A DNA stretch of 64,000 nt from Bacteroidota bacterium (GTDB taxonomy: Bacteria > Bacteroidota > Bacteroidia > Chitinophagales > Chitinophagaceae). The stretch lies in NCBI GenBank assembly GCA_005882315.1, contig VBAR01000001.1, forward strand, positions 445,736 through 509,735, in the 5' to 3' direction. The notes beneath the pieces are model-generated. The model was not told the origin of the DNA. It did no database searches and saw only the letters and a list, made by a program, of their open reading frames with translations. The translations under genes and the position numbers were made by a program. Of the stretch, positions 1 through 8,456 are shown one piece after another; position 1 is the stretch's first letter, and every line of letters begins with the position of its first letter.

Positions 1-662
1 TAACCAAGATTCCAAAATACTCTCGATTTTGGCATGGAGCCAAAAAATTTTATACCATCTGCTAAGATCGGAATAACATCCAATGCCATCTGCCTTTCCG
101 CAGTCCAGGGAGAATGGCCATTCATTACTTTCACCATTGAATATCCTTCCTTAGTGCGGCCAATAAAAATATGCCCAAACGCCTTAGGCACTCCAATAGT
201 GAATCCTGTTTCCCGTAACAACCAGGTTTTTTTATCGCCGTCATACATCATACCAAATTTCCATGATAAGTTCCTTTTGGTTTTAAATACTCCACTCGCC
301 ATGATCCGAAAATCCCTTGTTTGTATGTCTCCTTTAACACCTAAACCTGCTGAATCCATTTGCTTTTTGAACACTGCATTTTGGCTGTATGTAGCGCCGT
401 CCCATATGTAGCCCATACCAATCCTAATGGTTGAATAAGTTCCTTCAAATTCATTTGGTGGCCGTTTTTTCGTCAGGTAATCGTCAGCACTAACGATATG
501 AACAGACCCATCTGTACCATCAGGAACTGTTTTTTTTTCCTCCTGACAATAAGATTGATAAGGTAAAAACAGAAACGCTGCCACCGTCAAACATATCCGT
601 GGCAGCGTTTCAAATAATCTCTTTCTACTTTTTATTTTTGAAGTTTCAATAATAAATTTCAA
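1..662 (-). CDS. OprO/OprP-like porin, N-terminal part (cut by left window edge)
   Basis: An open frame runs leftwards from a stop at 666-668 to the window edge without interruption, about 220 codons. The only sensible start is TTG at 660-662. It gives a basic n-region (KSRKR), a hydrophobic core (TVAAFLFLP) and a cleavage region ending SYCQ, so the product is exported. The mature part has short alternating strands typical of an outer-membrane barrel, and the stretch GHSPWTAERQMALDVIP followed by KSRVFWNLG resembles the start of Bacteroidota phosphate-selective porin O/P family proteins. It lies 31 bases downstream of the aspartase gene in the same direction, so it probably belongs to the same catabolic cluster and supplies outer-membrane passage for a small anion. 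A 13-bp hairpin sits inside its signal-peptide codons. The C-terminus is outside the window, so the family is likely but not certain. Confidence 0.7.
   Translation of the reverse strand, partial: MKFIIETSKIKSRKRLFETLPRICLTVAAFLFLPYQSYCQEEKKTVPDGTDGSVHIVSADDYLTKKRPPNEFEGTYSTIRIGMGYIWDGATYSQNAVFKKQMDSAGLGVKGDIQTRDFRIMASGVFKTKRNLSWKFGMMYDGDKKTWLLRETGFTIGVPKAFGHIFIGRTKEGYSMVKVMNGHSPWTAERQMALDVIPILADGIKFFGSMPKSRVFWNLG
572..611 (-). terminator. Perfect 13-bp hairpin with T-rich tail, inside porin signal-peptide codons
   Basis: Arms 572-584 and 599-611 are exact reverse complements with a 14-nt loop. On the minus strand the second arm is followed by TGTTTTTACC, so it looks like an intrinsic terminator about 80 bases past the aspartase stop. 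It also overlaps the codons of the porin signal peptide, so it may act as an attenuator between the two genes instead of a full stop. Confidence 0.5.
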
Positions 663-693
663 GGCTTATTATTTGAGAAGATCATTATTTAAT

Positions 694-2154
694 TTATTGT
701 TTCTGTCCAGTTAAAGTAGCCGGATCCATTAGTTTCTTGATCTGGTCTTCAGTCAATAATTTTTTCTCCCTTATAAGTTCAAGAATTCCTTTGCCGCTTT
801 GAAGTGCTTCTTTTGCCAGCTCTGTTGTTTTTTCATAACCAAGAACAGGATTAAGAGCTGTTACAATTCCTATGGTAGTTTCTAAATAATGTTTTAAAAC
901 TTTTTCATTAGCTGTAATTCCATCTATACAGTTTTTAGCGAATAAAGGAACTGATTTAAAAAAAAGTGCTTGTGATTCCATGATAGCAACAGCGACCACC
1001 GGTTCGTAAGCATTTAATTGCAGAAGACCATCTCTTGATGCAACAGTGACCGTTGCGTCGTTACCTATGACTTTATAACAGATCTGGTTCATCAACTCGG
1101 GCATTACAGGATTTACTTTTCCTGGCATAATGGATGAACCCGGTTGAAGTGCCGGTAAATTGATCTCAAAAATTCCATTGCGTGGACCTGAACATAAGAA
1201 TATTAAATCGCTGCTGATCTTAGACAATGTAACAGCAAAGTTTTTTAATGCAGAAGAATACATAACAAATGCCTGCATACTACTTGTTGCTGCGATCAGG
1301 TCTTTAGCCAAATGCATTGGCTTGCCTGTAATTTTTGCAAGATGAGCTGCACATTTTTCAGCATAACCAGGAGATGCGGTTAAGCCTGTACCAATAGCAG
1401 TTGCACCCATATTCTCTTCGTATAAATATTCTTCTGTTTTACGCAACACGTCAATAGCTGCATCGATCTGGTTACCAAAACCATGAAATTCCTGTCCCAG
1501 CGTCATTGGCACTGCATCCTGACCTTCGGTACGGCCCATCTTCACCAGGCTTTTAAACTCCTCTCCTTTTTTGTGAAAAGACTGGGAAAGCATTTTTGCT
1601 TGCTGTATCACTTTATCATTATGTAATAACAAAGCAACATGAATAGCGGTAGGATATACGTCGTTCGTTGACTGACCCATATTCAGATCATCATGTGGTT
1701 CTATAAACTGGTACTCTCCTTTTTTCTTGCCCATCATTTCGAGAGCAATATTTGCAAGCACCTCGCAGGAATTCATATTTGCTGATGTACCTGCACCACC
1801 CTGGTACAAATCTGTTAAAAATTGGTCATGATATTTTCCATCAATTACCGCCTGGCAAGCTTTTTCAATAGCGACCAATTTTTCTTTTGGCATTCTTCCT
1901 ACATCCGTGTTGGCACGGGCTGCAGCCATCTTTACCATTGCATAAGCCCGTACATAGTCAGGATAAAAATTTGTTTTTACACCACTCACCTGGAAATTCT
2001 CCAATGCTCTCATCGTTTGTACCCCATAATAAGCATCAAAAGGAATTTCTTTATTACCCAGCAGGTCGTGTTCAGTTCGGGTTTTTTGTGCCTGTATATA
2101 CTGAACGCAAATAAGCATCAGTAACGGCAGCATAATAAATTTTATCTTGTTCAT
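694..2154 (-). CDS. aspA: Aspartate ammonia-lyase with export signal
   Basis: Member of the aspartase/class II fumarase superfamily, which releases ammonia from L-aspartate to give fumarate. After the N-terminus the protein (486 aa) matches the family closely: EHDLLGNKEIPFDAYYGVQT, GTSANMN (about 122-128), the HDDLNMGQSTND substrate region (about 154-165), and the flexible catalytic loop GSSIMPGKVNP at 339-349, where Ser341 would be the catalytic serine. E. coli aspartase starts a few residues before EEDLLG. Here about 22 extra residues form a clear signal peptide (KIKF, then a hydrophobic run, then QAQ), so this copy is predicted to act in the periplasm, which is unusual for the family. It lies downstream of a secreted asparaginase, whose product is its substrate. 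A fumarase activity cannot be excluded by eye, but the sequence and the neighbours favour aspartase. Confidence 0.9.
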   Translation of the reverse strand: MNKIKFIMLPLLMLICVQYIQAQKTRTEHDLLGNKEIPFDAYYGVQTMRALENFQVSGVKTNFYPDYVRAYAMVKMAAARANTDVGRMPKEKLVAIEKACQAVIDGKYHDQFLTDLYQGGAGTSANMNSCEVLANIALEMMGKKKGEYQFIEPHDDLNMGQSTNDVYPTAIHVALLLHNDKVIQQAKMLSQSFHKKGEEFKSLVKMGRTEGQDAVPMTLGQEFHGFGNQIDAAIDVLRKTEEYLYEENMGATAIGTGLTASPGYAEKCAAHLAKITGKPMHLAKDLIAATSSMQAFVMYSSALKNFAVTLSKISSDLIFLCSGPRNGIFEINLPALQPGSSIMPGKVNPVMPELMNQICYKVIGNDATVTVASRDGLLQLNAYEPVVAVAIMESQALFFKSVPLFAKNCIDGITANEKVLKHYLETTIGIVTALNPVLGYEKTTELAKEALQSGKGILELIREKKLLTEDQIKKLMDPATLTGQKQ

Positions 2155-2200
2155 TTTATTTTATTTTTTTTGGTCGGAATAAATAAACTTGTTACAGATT

Positions 2201-2234
2201 AATTGCGCCCAGATTATGTATTCTGGGCGCAATT
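2201..2234 (-). terminator. 13-bp hairpin between asparaginase and aspartase genes
   Basis: Arms 2201-2213 and 2222-2234 are exact reverse complements around an 8-nt loop. It starts 28 bases after the asparaginase stop. The T-rich tail is weak on the minus strand (AATTAATC), so partial termination or 3'-end protection of the asparaginase message is more likely than a strong stop. Confidence 0.5.
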
Positions 2235-2261
2235 GAATTCAGCACATTAGATCAACTTTGA

Positions 2262-3308
2262 TCAATATTTAAAGAAAAGATCCTGTAGCTGTTTTTTATC
2301 TTTTGTCTTAGTCAGACCCAGCATCAATAATATCCTTGCTTTTTGAGGAGTCAGGTCATCAGAAACGATAGTACCAAGTTGTTCGTCATTGATCTCATCA
2401 TGAAGCAAAACTCTGCCGGAAGGAGTACGACTGGCACGACAAACGATGACGCCTGCAGCCACAGCTTTTTTAACTGCTTCCATATACGCTTTATTAAAAT
2501 TACCGTTGCCAACACCTGCAATCACGATGCCGTCTACTTTTTTAGCAACCAGCATATCGATCATATCAGGTGGAGCGTCAGCGTACATGTAAACAATATC
2601 TACTCTTGGTAATTTTGTATCAGCTTTAATAACGACTGGAGATTTGGGATCTCTTTCCCTTACTGAATTTGCATAATATTCAACTTTGCCATCGTAGGCA
2701 TGGCCAATAGCACCTGTATTGGGAGATCCAAATGCGTTTGTAAAGGTTGTACTCATTTTCATTACTTCTCTTCCATCATAGATACCTTCATTAAAGGATA
2801 CCAACACCCCGCGGCCTTTACTCTTTGGATCTATGGCTACGGTAATTGCGTCATACAAATTTTTTGGACCATCTGCACTGATCGCAGTAGAGGCACGCAT
2901 GGAACCTGTTAACACCACGGGCATTGCTGATGGGATAACCAAGTCAAGAAAATAAGATGTTTCTTCCTGTGTGTCCGTACCATGTGTAATAACAATACCG
3001 TCTGCTTCCTTCTTTGCAATAATTTCATTGATACGAACGGCAAGCTTTTTCCATATCTCTATTGTCATATCCTGGCTTCCTACAGAAGAAATCTGCTCAC
3101 CTGTGATACTGGCTATTTTTTTTACAGTTGGTATGGCACCGATCAGATCTTCAATAGGAATTTTTCCAGCAGTATAACCAGCCCTGTCAGCAGATGCTCC
3201 TGCTCCTGCAATTGTTCCCCCTGTTGCTAAAATGATGACTCTTGGTAATTGTGCATTTACTTGTGCGATGATGATAACGAGTGCTAAAAGTGAAATTAGC
3301 TTTTTCAT
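2262..3308 (-). CDS. ansB: Type II (periplasmic) L-asparaginase
   Basis: Hydrolyses L-asparagine to L-aspartate and ammonia. The 348-aa protein starts with a signal peptide (MKKLISLLALVIIIAQVNA) and continues with the first active-site signature ATGGTIAG (Thr32), the flexible-lid tyrosine (Tyr45), and the second signature ITHGTDTQEE (Thr111-Asp112). TGSMR and SADGPKN follow as in E. coli AnsB. Length and order fit the type II family. Many type II enzymes also act on glutamine, so some glutaminase activity is possible. The gene lies just upstream of the secreted aspartase, which would use its product, and 443 bases downstream of an unknown outer-membrane protein gene. Confidence 0.93.
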   Translation of the reverse strand: MKKLISLLALVIIIAQVNAQLPRVIILATGGTIAGAGASADRAGYTAGKIPIEDLIGAIPTVKKIASITGEQISSVGSQDMTIEIWKKLAVRINEIIAKKEADGIVITHGTDTQEETSYFLDLVIPSAMPVVLTGSMRASTAISADGPKNLYDAITVAIDPKSKGRGVLVSFNEGIYDGREVMKMSTTFTNAFGSPNTGAIGHAYDGKVEYYANSVRERDPKSPVVIKADTKLPRVDIVYMYADAPPDMIDMLVAKKVDGIVIAGVGNGNFNKAYMEAVKKAVAAGVIVCRASRTPSGRVLLHDEINDEQLGTIVSDDLTPQKARILLMLGLTKTKDKKQLQDLFFKY

Positions 3309-3751
3309 AATTTTTTGATTTTTTGATTAATGCTCTGGTGAAATTTTCTCTCATTGAGAATAGTCACTACATGAGTAAATAAATTTTTTAATAGTCGAAG
3401 GGTTTATGTTTTCGTAGTCGTGGATTACAATATTTTATATTCGTAAATTTCAATGATTCCCGTCTCTATGTAAGGTCTCGATGAAAATTGCTGATTAAAG
3501 CCATTTAGCTTAAACCAAGTTTTCGTTACATGTAGAAGTTAGTCAGTTTTGCTGGACAAAGCCAAATAGCTAAGCTATTTACAAACAGATCTTTGACTTT
3601 TTATCAAGCAGATTTTGGTTTATATATGCCGTTTTCAAGGGAGGAAAAAGGAGATTGGATAGGTAGTACTAATTCTATAATGTTAAGGTAAATAAAATAC
3701 TTGTATTGCTGTAAAATTTTTTTATTAATAATTGTGTTTGTTTCAAATAAA
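3309..3751. other. 443-bp intergenic region with a short palindrome
   Basis: No convincing gene. It contains an 8-bp inverted repeat with a single-base centre at 3564-3580 (AAATAGCT-A-AGCTATTT), which could be an operator for the asparaginase/aspartase part of the cluster. No clear TAnnTTTG box reads towards the asparaginase gene. A 71-codon frame at 3604-3819 overlaps the 3' end of the next gene and looks like chance. Confidence 0.4.
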
Positions 3752-4573
3752 TTATAAAGCTGATTTTGATTTTTTCTTCTTAGTTTTTTTTTCGGTATTA
3801 CATCCACCCAAACATGCAAATGGTGGTGTAAAAAGCATGACGCCTAATTCAAACCCTGCTCCATTATTACCGTTAATTTCATTTCCATAAGTCAGCGCAA
3901 AAACAGCATATCGGCTGGGCTCCCAACGCCAGCCAAATTTGTATTCTGGAACGGCTTTGTTTTCTCCCATGGCACCAAAAATTTCTGCTACTATAGAACC
4001 CTTTTCATTCCAGGGATACCATGCCAATCTTGTTGAGTAAGTAAATGCAAAAGCTGTTTTCTCGTCTACTCCATAGTGCCTGGTCATACTTGTCCCCGGC
4101 ATAAGGTCCCATTGCAATTTATTTTTCATAAATGGAAAGGTTACGGGGGCATTCATCCAATAGGTTTGAAATGCATCTTTACTCCTGTCCTCCCCATCAA
4201 GCGTTCCTGGAAACATACCGGTACCTGCTTTTACAGCTGCACCACCGGTCTTTGCTTTATTTTCATAAAACATATATTTAACATAAAACGACGTGGAATA
4301 TCCATCATCAGTAGTTTGATCTTTATCGTCATTGTATAAATAAGCAGCCATCGTAAATTCCCATTTAGGGAAAAGTGAATAGGTATTCATCAGCATTGAA
4401 TTTCTTTGTCCATAGGTTGGAATAAGTGTGATGGTACCATGAGCTTTTGACAACCAACTATCAGAATTGAATTGTTGAGCATTAGCTTCACTAAGAAACA
4501 AAGCCATCACACAAATAAACTTTACCGCTATCATTTTTGCGGCACAAACTCTTTCCACTCGGATCTTTCCCAT
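3752..4573 (-). CDS. Unrecognised secreted protein, probable outer-membrane barrel
   Basis: I do not recognise the family. The 273-aa product has a hydrophobic export signal (IAVKFICVMALFL, then ANAQ). Translation may start at the first ATG or at Met14, which would shorten the signal's n-region. The mature part is rich in aromatic residues in alternating strands (for example KWEFTMAAYLYN, TSFYVKYMFYEN, KFGWRWEPSRYAVFALTYGN), as expected for a beta barrel of about 10-12 strands. The end is odd: after the last strand there are two cysteines in CLGGC and a lysine-rich tail, not the usual C-terminal aromatic residue. It sits 60 bases downstream of the secreted amidohydrolase gene and may be its outer-membrane partner; that is inferred from position only. 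Confidence 0.55.
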   Translation of the reverse strand: MGKIRVERVCAAKMIAVKFICVMALFLSEANAQQFNSDSWLSKAHGTITLIPTYGQRNSMLMNTYSLFPKWEFTMAAYLYNDDKDQTTDDGYSTSFYVKYMFYENKAKTGGAAVKAGTGMFPGTLDGEDRSKDAFQTYWMNAPVTFPFMKNKLQWDLMPGTSMTRHYGVDEKTAFAFTYSTRLAWYPWNEKGSIVAEIFGAMGENKAVPEYKFGWRWEPSRYAVFALTYGNEINGNNGAGFELGVMLFTPPFACLGGCNTEKKTKKKKSKSAL

Positions 4574-4633
4574 GGTTAAGGTTTATTACATCAAAAAAAA
4601 TCATCGTATCCCGTCAACAATTATTACCGCCTT

Positions 4634-5800
4634 TCAATCTTTACCAATACCTGAAGACGGGGTTGCTGATGGGATCTTTGGGGGATCATTTACATGAGCT
4701 TTTTCCCAGGCTCTTACTTTTACTTTTGCAGCATCAAACAACCGCTCATAGTTACCTTTCAATAATTTTTGTTTTGCATCAGGTGTAAGTTTTTCAAATA
4801 ATGGCTTATACAAGTCCAATATCTTCAGATAAGAAGCCTGGTTCGTCGGCGCCATTTCATCAGTACCCATTAAAAATCGATCAGGATATTTATTGATAAC
4901 CGCTGCTGTATTTGCTGTTGCTTCAGGCGTTTCAGTTACATACTTGGCAACTTCACCCCACGAAATATCAATATAGATATTACCCGATTTCGGATCGGCA
5001 AGTGCTTTATCGAGCATGGCCATCTGGTCTTTCACCGGTCTTACAATTCTTCCTACACCGCAATGCGCCCATATAATTGGTGTATTGCGATGTCTTGCAA
5101 ACAATGCTTTGATCTGTTCAATATCCCAGTTCTCCTGTCCTGATTTTGGAAATGGCATATTGATATCATTATGCAGGATAACCAGCAATCCTGATTCAGC
5201 GCAGAAATCAAGTATACGATCGAGTGCAGGATTATTTAATGTAGCAATAGGGCCTGCAACTTTTGATGAAACAAATTCTTTATGAATTGAAAATTCGCCT
5301 ATGCCTGTAAACACTCCGGGAAATGTTGTCAATACTCTTTTAATATGATCGGTAGCATACATATCAGCAGGATTGAACCCGGTGATCATCGGATCAAATC
5401 TTGCCTGCTGTTCTTTGGTAAGCGACTTATACGCCATCGCTATGTAGGCATCAGTAAATGAATAATAGTAAAGCGGATCATCACTTGCCAGGTAATAAGT
5501 GGGAGCAAAATTTCCGCTGTTGTTGTAATTCCACATTTGCTGAAGCGGAATACCAAATAATGCAACACGTCCAACTTTGTTTCCCATTATTTCAAGAAAC
5601 TTGTGAATGTCTGTTCCTTCCTGTACATAGTTTGTTAAATGAAAATGGGAGTCATTAAGTATAACTGAATCTTTATTGACCTGCGAAAAACCATTATTTG
5701 AAACCAGTAACAAAAAAAACGCTGGAATAACTAATGCTTTGGCAGCAAATGATGTTACTGAAGAATTAGTGTTGTTTTTTCTAAAGCAGATCTGTTTCAT
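4634..5800 (-). CDS. Secreted amidohydrolase (amidohydrolase_2-type metal-dependent hydrolase)
   Basis: The product (388 aa) has a long basic n-region, a hydrophobic segment (VIPAFFLLLVS) and a cleavage site near GFSQ, so it should be periplasmic. The TIM-barrel metal-dependent hydrolase pattern follows: LNDSHFHL with an HxH metal pair (His52, His54), ILHND at the strand-5 position, IIWAHCG, and MGTDE near the C-terminal end, where the aspartate would activate water. These suit PF04909-type enzymes (hydrolases and decarboxylases of small carboxylates or lactones). The substrate cannot be read from sequence. Its place among asparaginase, glutaminase and aspartase suggests a related small amide or carboxylate. 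It is 71 bases downstream of a porin gene. Confidence 0.75.
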   Translation of the reverse strand: MKQICFRKNNTNSSVTSFAAKALVIPAFFLLLVSNNGFSQVNKDSVILNDSHFHLTNYVQEGTDIHKFLEIMGNKVGRVALFGIPLQQMWNYNNSGNFAPTYYLASDDPLYYYSFTDAYIAMAYKSLTKEQQARFDPMITGFNPADMYATDHIKRVLTTFPGVFTGIGEFSIHKEFVSSKVAGPIATLNNPALDRILDFCAESGLLVILHNDINMPFPKSGQENWDIEQIKALFARHRNTPIIWAHCGVGRIVRPVKDQMAMLDKALADPKSGNIYIDISWGEVAKYVTETPEATANTAAVINKYPDRFLMGTDEMAPTNQASYLKILDLYKPLFEKLTPDAKQKLLKGNYERLFDAAKVKVRAWEKAHVNDPPKIPSATPSSGIGKD

Positions 5801-5871
5801 GATATTAATTTTTTTGAACAGAATTTTTTTTATTTTCTTTCGTCACTGAAAAATGGAATGATCTTCAACAA

Positions 5872-7194
5872 TTAAAAATTAAGCTCCAGGTCAAGATTAA
5901 AGATTGTTCCATTTGCACCCACAGTATACGGATATGCCAAACCACCAACAGGACATTTATTCATGAATGTAGCCTGGCCATTCAGACGAACACCAATTGT
6001 ATTTTTGAAAGGAAAGAAATTGAAGCCCACTCTTGTTTCCGTTGGCTCACCATACTCTCCAAAGATCTTAGAATACGTTGTGTACAGCTGGAGTTTTTTT
6101 GGAAGAACCATAGCTGATGCAAGAAGTTGAAATCCGTTATCATTTAGTTCGGTTAAGGCCATGGGAGAACCTATTAATTTGAAATTGTTGATCTTTCTCC
6201 AATAAAATTCTCCTTCAAGAGCAAACCCCTTAACCTTTGCGCCAGCATCGAAACTAAGCATTTGGTACTGTGCTTCATCGATCTGTGTTCCGGGATTGAA
6301 TAAGTTGGGCAGGAAAATAGAACTGCCATCAGAAACCCTTAATGATACATTTTCAAAGGCACTATTTTCGGGTTGACCTTGTCGTGTTTCATCACTTCGG
6401 GTAAAATGAACACCCATCCTGGTAGCTACTTTCTCATGCATATCGTAATCACCATAAGCACCATTGAAGATTCCATACTCACCTGTAGTAGGTAAAAAAA
6501 CCAGCGCCCCTGCTACTGTACTGAGTTTGTTATCGATCTGCCCGGCATCAACTCCTAGCGTACTCATGTTGTTTCCCAACATGACCGAATAGGTAAGTTT
6601 CTTTATGATCTCACCTCTGACTTGTAATCCACTGGTATAAGAAGGACGCATAAATTCATCGGCGATCATTCGGTTATCAACTGATAGCCAGAAGGGATAA
6701 TTTCCCTCCGTACTTCTTACCCCGGGTAGCGACATAATACCTCCTGTAAATCTTAAATGTTTACTGACAGTGTAAGAAAGATTTCCGGCAACAACTACCT
6801 GTGCACCCTGTCCCTGGGAGGCGTTGGTGGTCCATACGTATAAAAAGTAAGTAAACTTCGGATCAAAGGCCCAGCCAGTGAAGTAAATACTTACTTTTTG
6901 TAACTGTACATCCTGCCGGGGATCTACGGTTTGGGTTTTCCCAAAGCCGTCTGTATAGGTTTTATCGATCGAATTTTGATTGAGATAACGCAAATAGGTA
7001 TACGGCCGGATATTAAGTTCACCAAATTTAGACTTGGCCACTCTATGACCAAACATTATCCTATAAGGAACATATTTAGTTGAATCATCATCAGGGTTGG
7101 CTGGCTTATCCTGCGCATGAGCCATCATGCTTAGAGATAAAACCAGGACACTCATTATTAAGGTACGGCAATTAAGAACTGTTTGTAATTTCAT
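5872..7194 (-). CDS. Outer-membrane porin, OprO/P-like
   Basis: A 440-aa protein with a signal peptide (TLIMSVLVLSLSMMAHAQ) and a sequence of amphipathic beta strands ending in the C-terminal phenylalanine of LDLELNF, which is typical of outer-membrane barrels. Segments such as FGELNIRPYTYLRYLNQ, VSIYFTGWAFDPKFTYFLYV and MLSFDAGAKVKGFALEGEFY resemble Bacteroidota phosphate-selective porin-like proteins. It probably lets a small anionic substrate reach the periplasmic enzymes made by its neighbours. It is separated from the upstream glutaminase gene by 189 bases that contain a likely terminator, so it may have its own promoter. Confidence 0.7.
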   Translation of the reverse strand: MKLQTVLNCRTLIMSVLVLSLSMMAHAQDKPANPDDDSTKYVPYRIMFGHRVAKSKFGELNIRPYTYLRYLNQNSIDKTYTDGFGKTQTVDPRQDVQLQKVSIYFTGWAFDPKFTYFLYVWTTNASQGQGAQVVVAGNLSYTVSKHLRFTGGIMSLPGVRSTEGNYPFWLSVDNRMIADEFMRPSYTSGLQVRGEIIKKLTYSVMLGNNMSTLGVDAGQIDNKLSTVAGALVFLPTTGEYGIFNGAYGDYDMHEKVATRMGVHFTRSDETRQGQPENSAFENVSLRVSDGSSIFLPNLFNPGTQIDEAQYQMLSFDAGAKVKGFALEGEFYWRKINNFKLIGSPMALTELNDNGFQLLASAMVLPKKLQLYTTYSKIFGEYGEPTETRVGFNFFPFKNTIGVRLNGQATFMNKCPVGGLAYPYTVGANGTIFNLDLELNF

Positions 7195-7329
7195 AAGTTA
7201 GTTAATGATTATATTGAAGTTATAATGAATTGATCAACACTAATGCTACACTGAAAAAAATTGATCAGGCAATTATTTTGTTAACAGGATCTGTGAACCT
7301 GCCTTTGAAAAGGATGGTCAACTAATGTA

Positions 7330-7367
7330 AAAAACAACTAGCCCTTATACTGCGACCAGTTGTTTTT
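7330..7367 (-). terminator. Likely terminator after the glutaminase gene
   Basis: Arms 7330-7339 and 7358-7367 pair perfectly (10 bp) around an 18-nt loop. On the minus strand the second arm runs into a row of T residues. It begins 17 bases past the glutaminase stop. The long loop keeps confidence moderate. Confidence 0.5.
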
Positions 7368-7383
7368 ATAATGTTTAGTAGTT

Positions 7384-8412
7384 TTATCTTTTAGGAGTGA
7401 TCTGGTAAGGATTTACACCTAATTGTTCAATTATGTATTTAATGGTAGCAATTGCTTTTGCGCTATTTCCCGCAGGTGTTAATGGAGGAGAGATAACTGC
7501 AATTCCAAACTTGCCTGGAACTACAGCAATGATACCGCCACCTACTCCGGATTTTGCAGGTGCACCAGTTGCCTCAAGCCATTGACCCGAGTCGTCATAT
7601 AGACCCGCTGTCGCCATTACCGGTAAAACGTATTTTACTGTTTCAGAGGAAACGCATACTTTTTTGGTAACAGGGTTTACTCCACCATTGGCAAGTGTGC
7701 CCGCCATTATAGCAAGATCTTTTGCGTTCACACTGATAGCACATTGTTTGGTATAGATATCAGTTGACTGTACCGGATCAAAATACATTCTTCCATAAGC
7801 AAAAAGCAGATGGGCGATAGCCTGATTGCGAAGATTATCTCCGGCTTCACTTATATACACTGGCATATCAATAGAAAGCTGTCTTCCGGCAAAATCATTG
7901 TGAATGGCCATAATACTTTTCCATTTGGCAGCAGAGTCTGCTCCTTTTACAAGACTGGTTGATGCGATCGCTCCCGGATTTACCAATGGGTTAATTTCTT
8001 TTCCTTTCTGCATTTCAACTGCAACGATCGAATTAAACCGCATACCAGTAGCATCCACGCCGATCTTATCCATAATAAATTTTGCTCCATTTTCTTCTAT
8101 CACTTTCGCCATCGTAAACACTTTGGAAATTGACTGTATTGATACGGCGCTTTTCAGATCGCCTTTGGTGTATACCTGGCCATCCGTTGTTACGATCGCA
8201 ATTCCATAAATGTTTGGATCAACAGTCGCCAACTCTTTGATGTAATCTGCATTTTTTCCTTCTTTCAGGTTTTTGAATTTTTCATATGCATCATTTAATG
8301 CTTTTTCTATTTGCTCTTTGGTCTGTGCTTTTAATACCGGTATTGCAATAAATGCACAAAGAGTAAGAAGGAAAATTATCCGCAATGCTGCGCGGGAACT
8401 TTTCGATTTCAT
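7384..8412 (-). CDS. glsA: Glutaminase A with export signal
   Basis: Serine-dependent glutaminase of the beta-lactamase fold, converting L-glutamine to L-glutamate and ammonia. The catalytic SxxK pair is in SIQSISKVF (Ser94, Lys97). Other family marks are IYGIAIVTTDGQVY, VNPGAIAS, NLRNQAIAHLLFAYGR, CAISVNAKDLAIMAGTLANGG and the late KSGVGGGIIAVVPG. The N-terminus (basic SKSSR, hydrophobic IIFLLTLCAFIAIPV, then KAQ) is a signal peptide; the usual bacterial GlsA is cytoplasmic, so this is an exported version. Length (342 aa, about 312 mature) fits the family. It is 44 bases downstream of the DcaP-like porin gene and is probably co-transcribed with it. Confidence 0.93.
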   Translation of the reverse strand: MKSKSSRAALRIIFLLTLCAFIAIPVLKAQTKEQIEKALNDAYEKFKNLKEGKNADYIKELATVDPNIYGIAIVTTDGQVYTKGDLKSAVSIQSISKVFTMAKVIEENGAKFIMDKIGVDATGMRFNSIVAVEMQKGKEINPLVNPGAIASTSLVKGADSAAKWKSIMAIHNDFAGRQLSIDMPVYISEAGDNLRNQAIAHLLFAYGRMYFDPVQSTDIYTKQCAISVNAKDLAIMAGTLANGGVNPVTKKVCVSSETVKYVLPVMATAGLYDDSGQWLEATGAPAKSGVGGGIIAVVPGKFGIAVISPPLTPAGNSAKAIATIKYIIEQLGVNPYQITPKR

Positions 8413-8456
8413 ATTCTTAAGTTTTTATTTTTTAAAAATGGTTAATGTTTCAAGAA

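Noticed and set aside
34-411. Plus-strand frame of 125 codons at the left edge
   Set aside because: It lies opposite the truncated porin frame, has no domain or export features, and the minus-strand product has a clear signal peptide and barrel character.
3604-3819. 71-codon minus frame between asparaginase and the unknown barrel gene
   Set aside because: It overlaps the 3' end of the barrel gene in another frame and has no features of its own.
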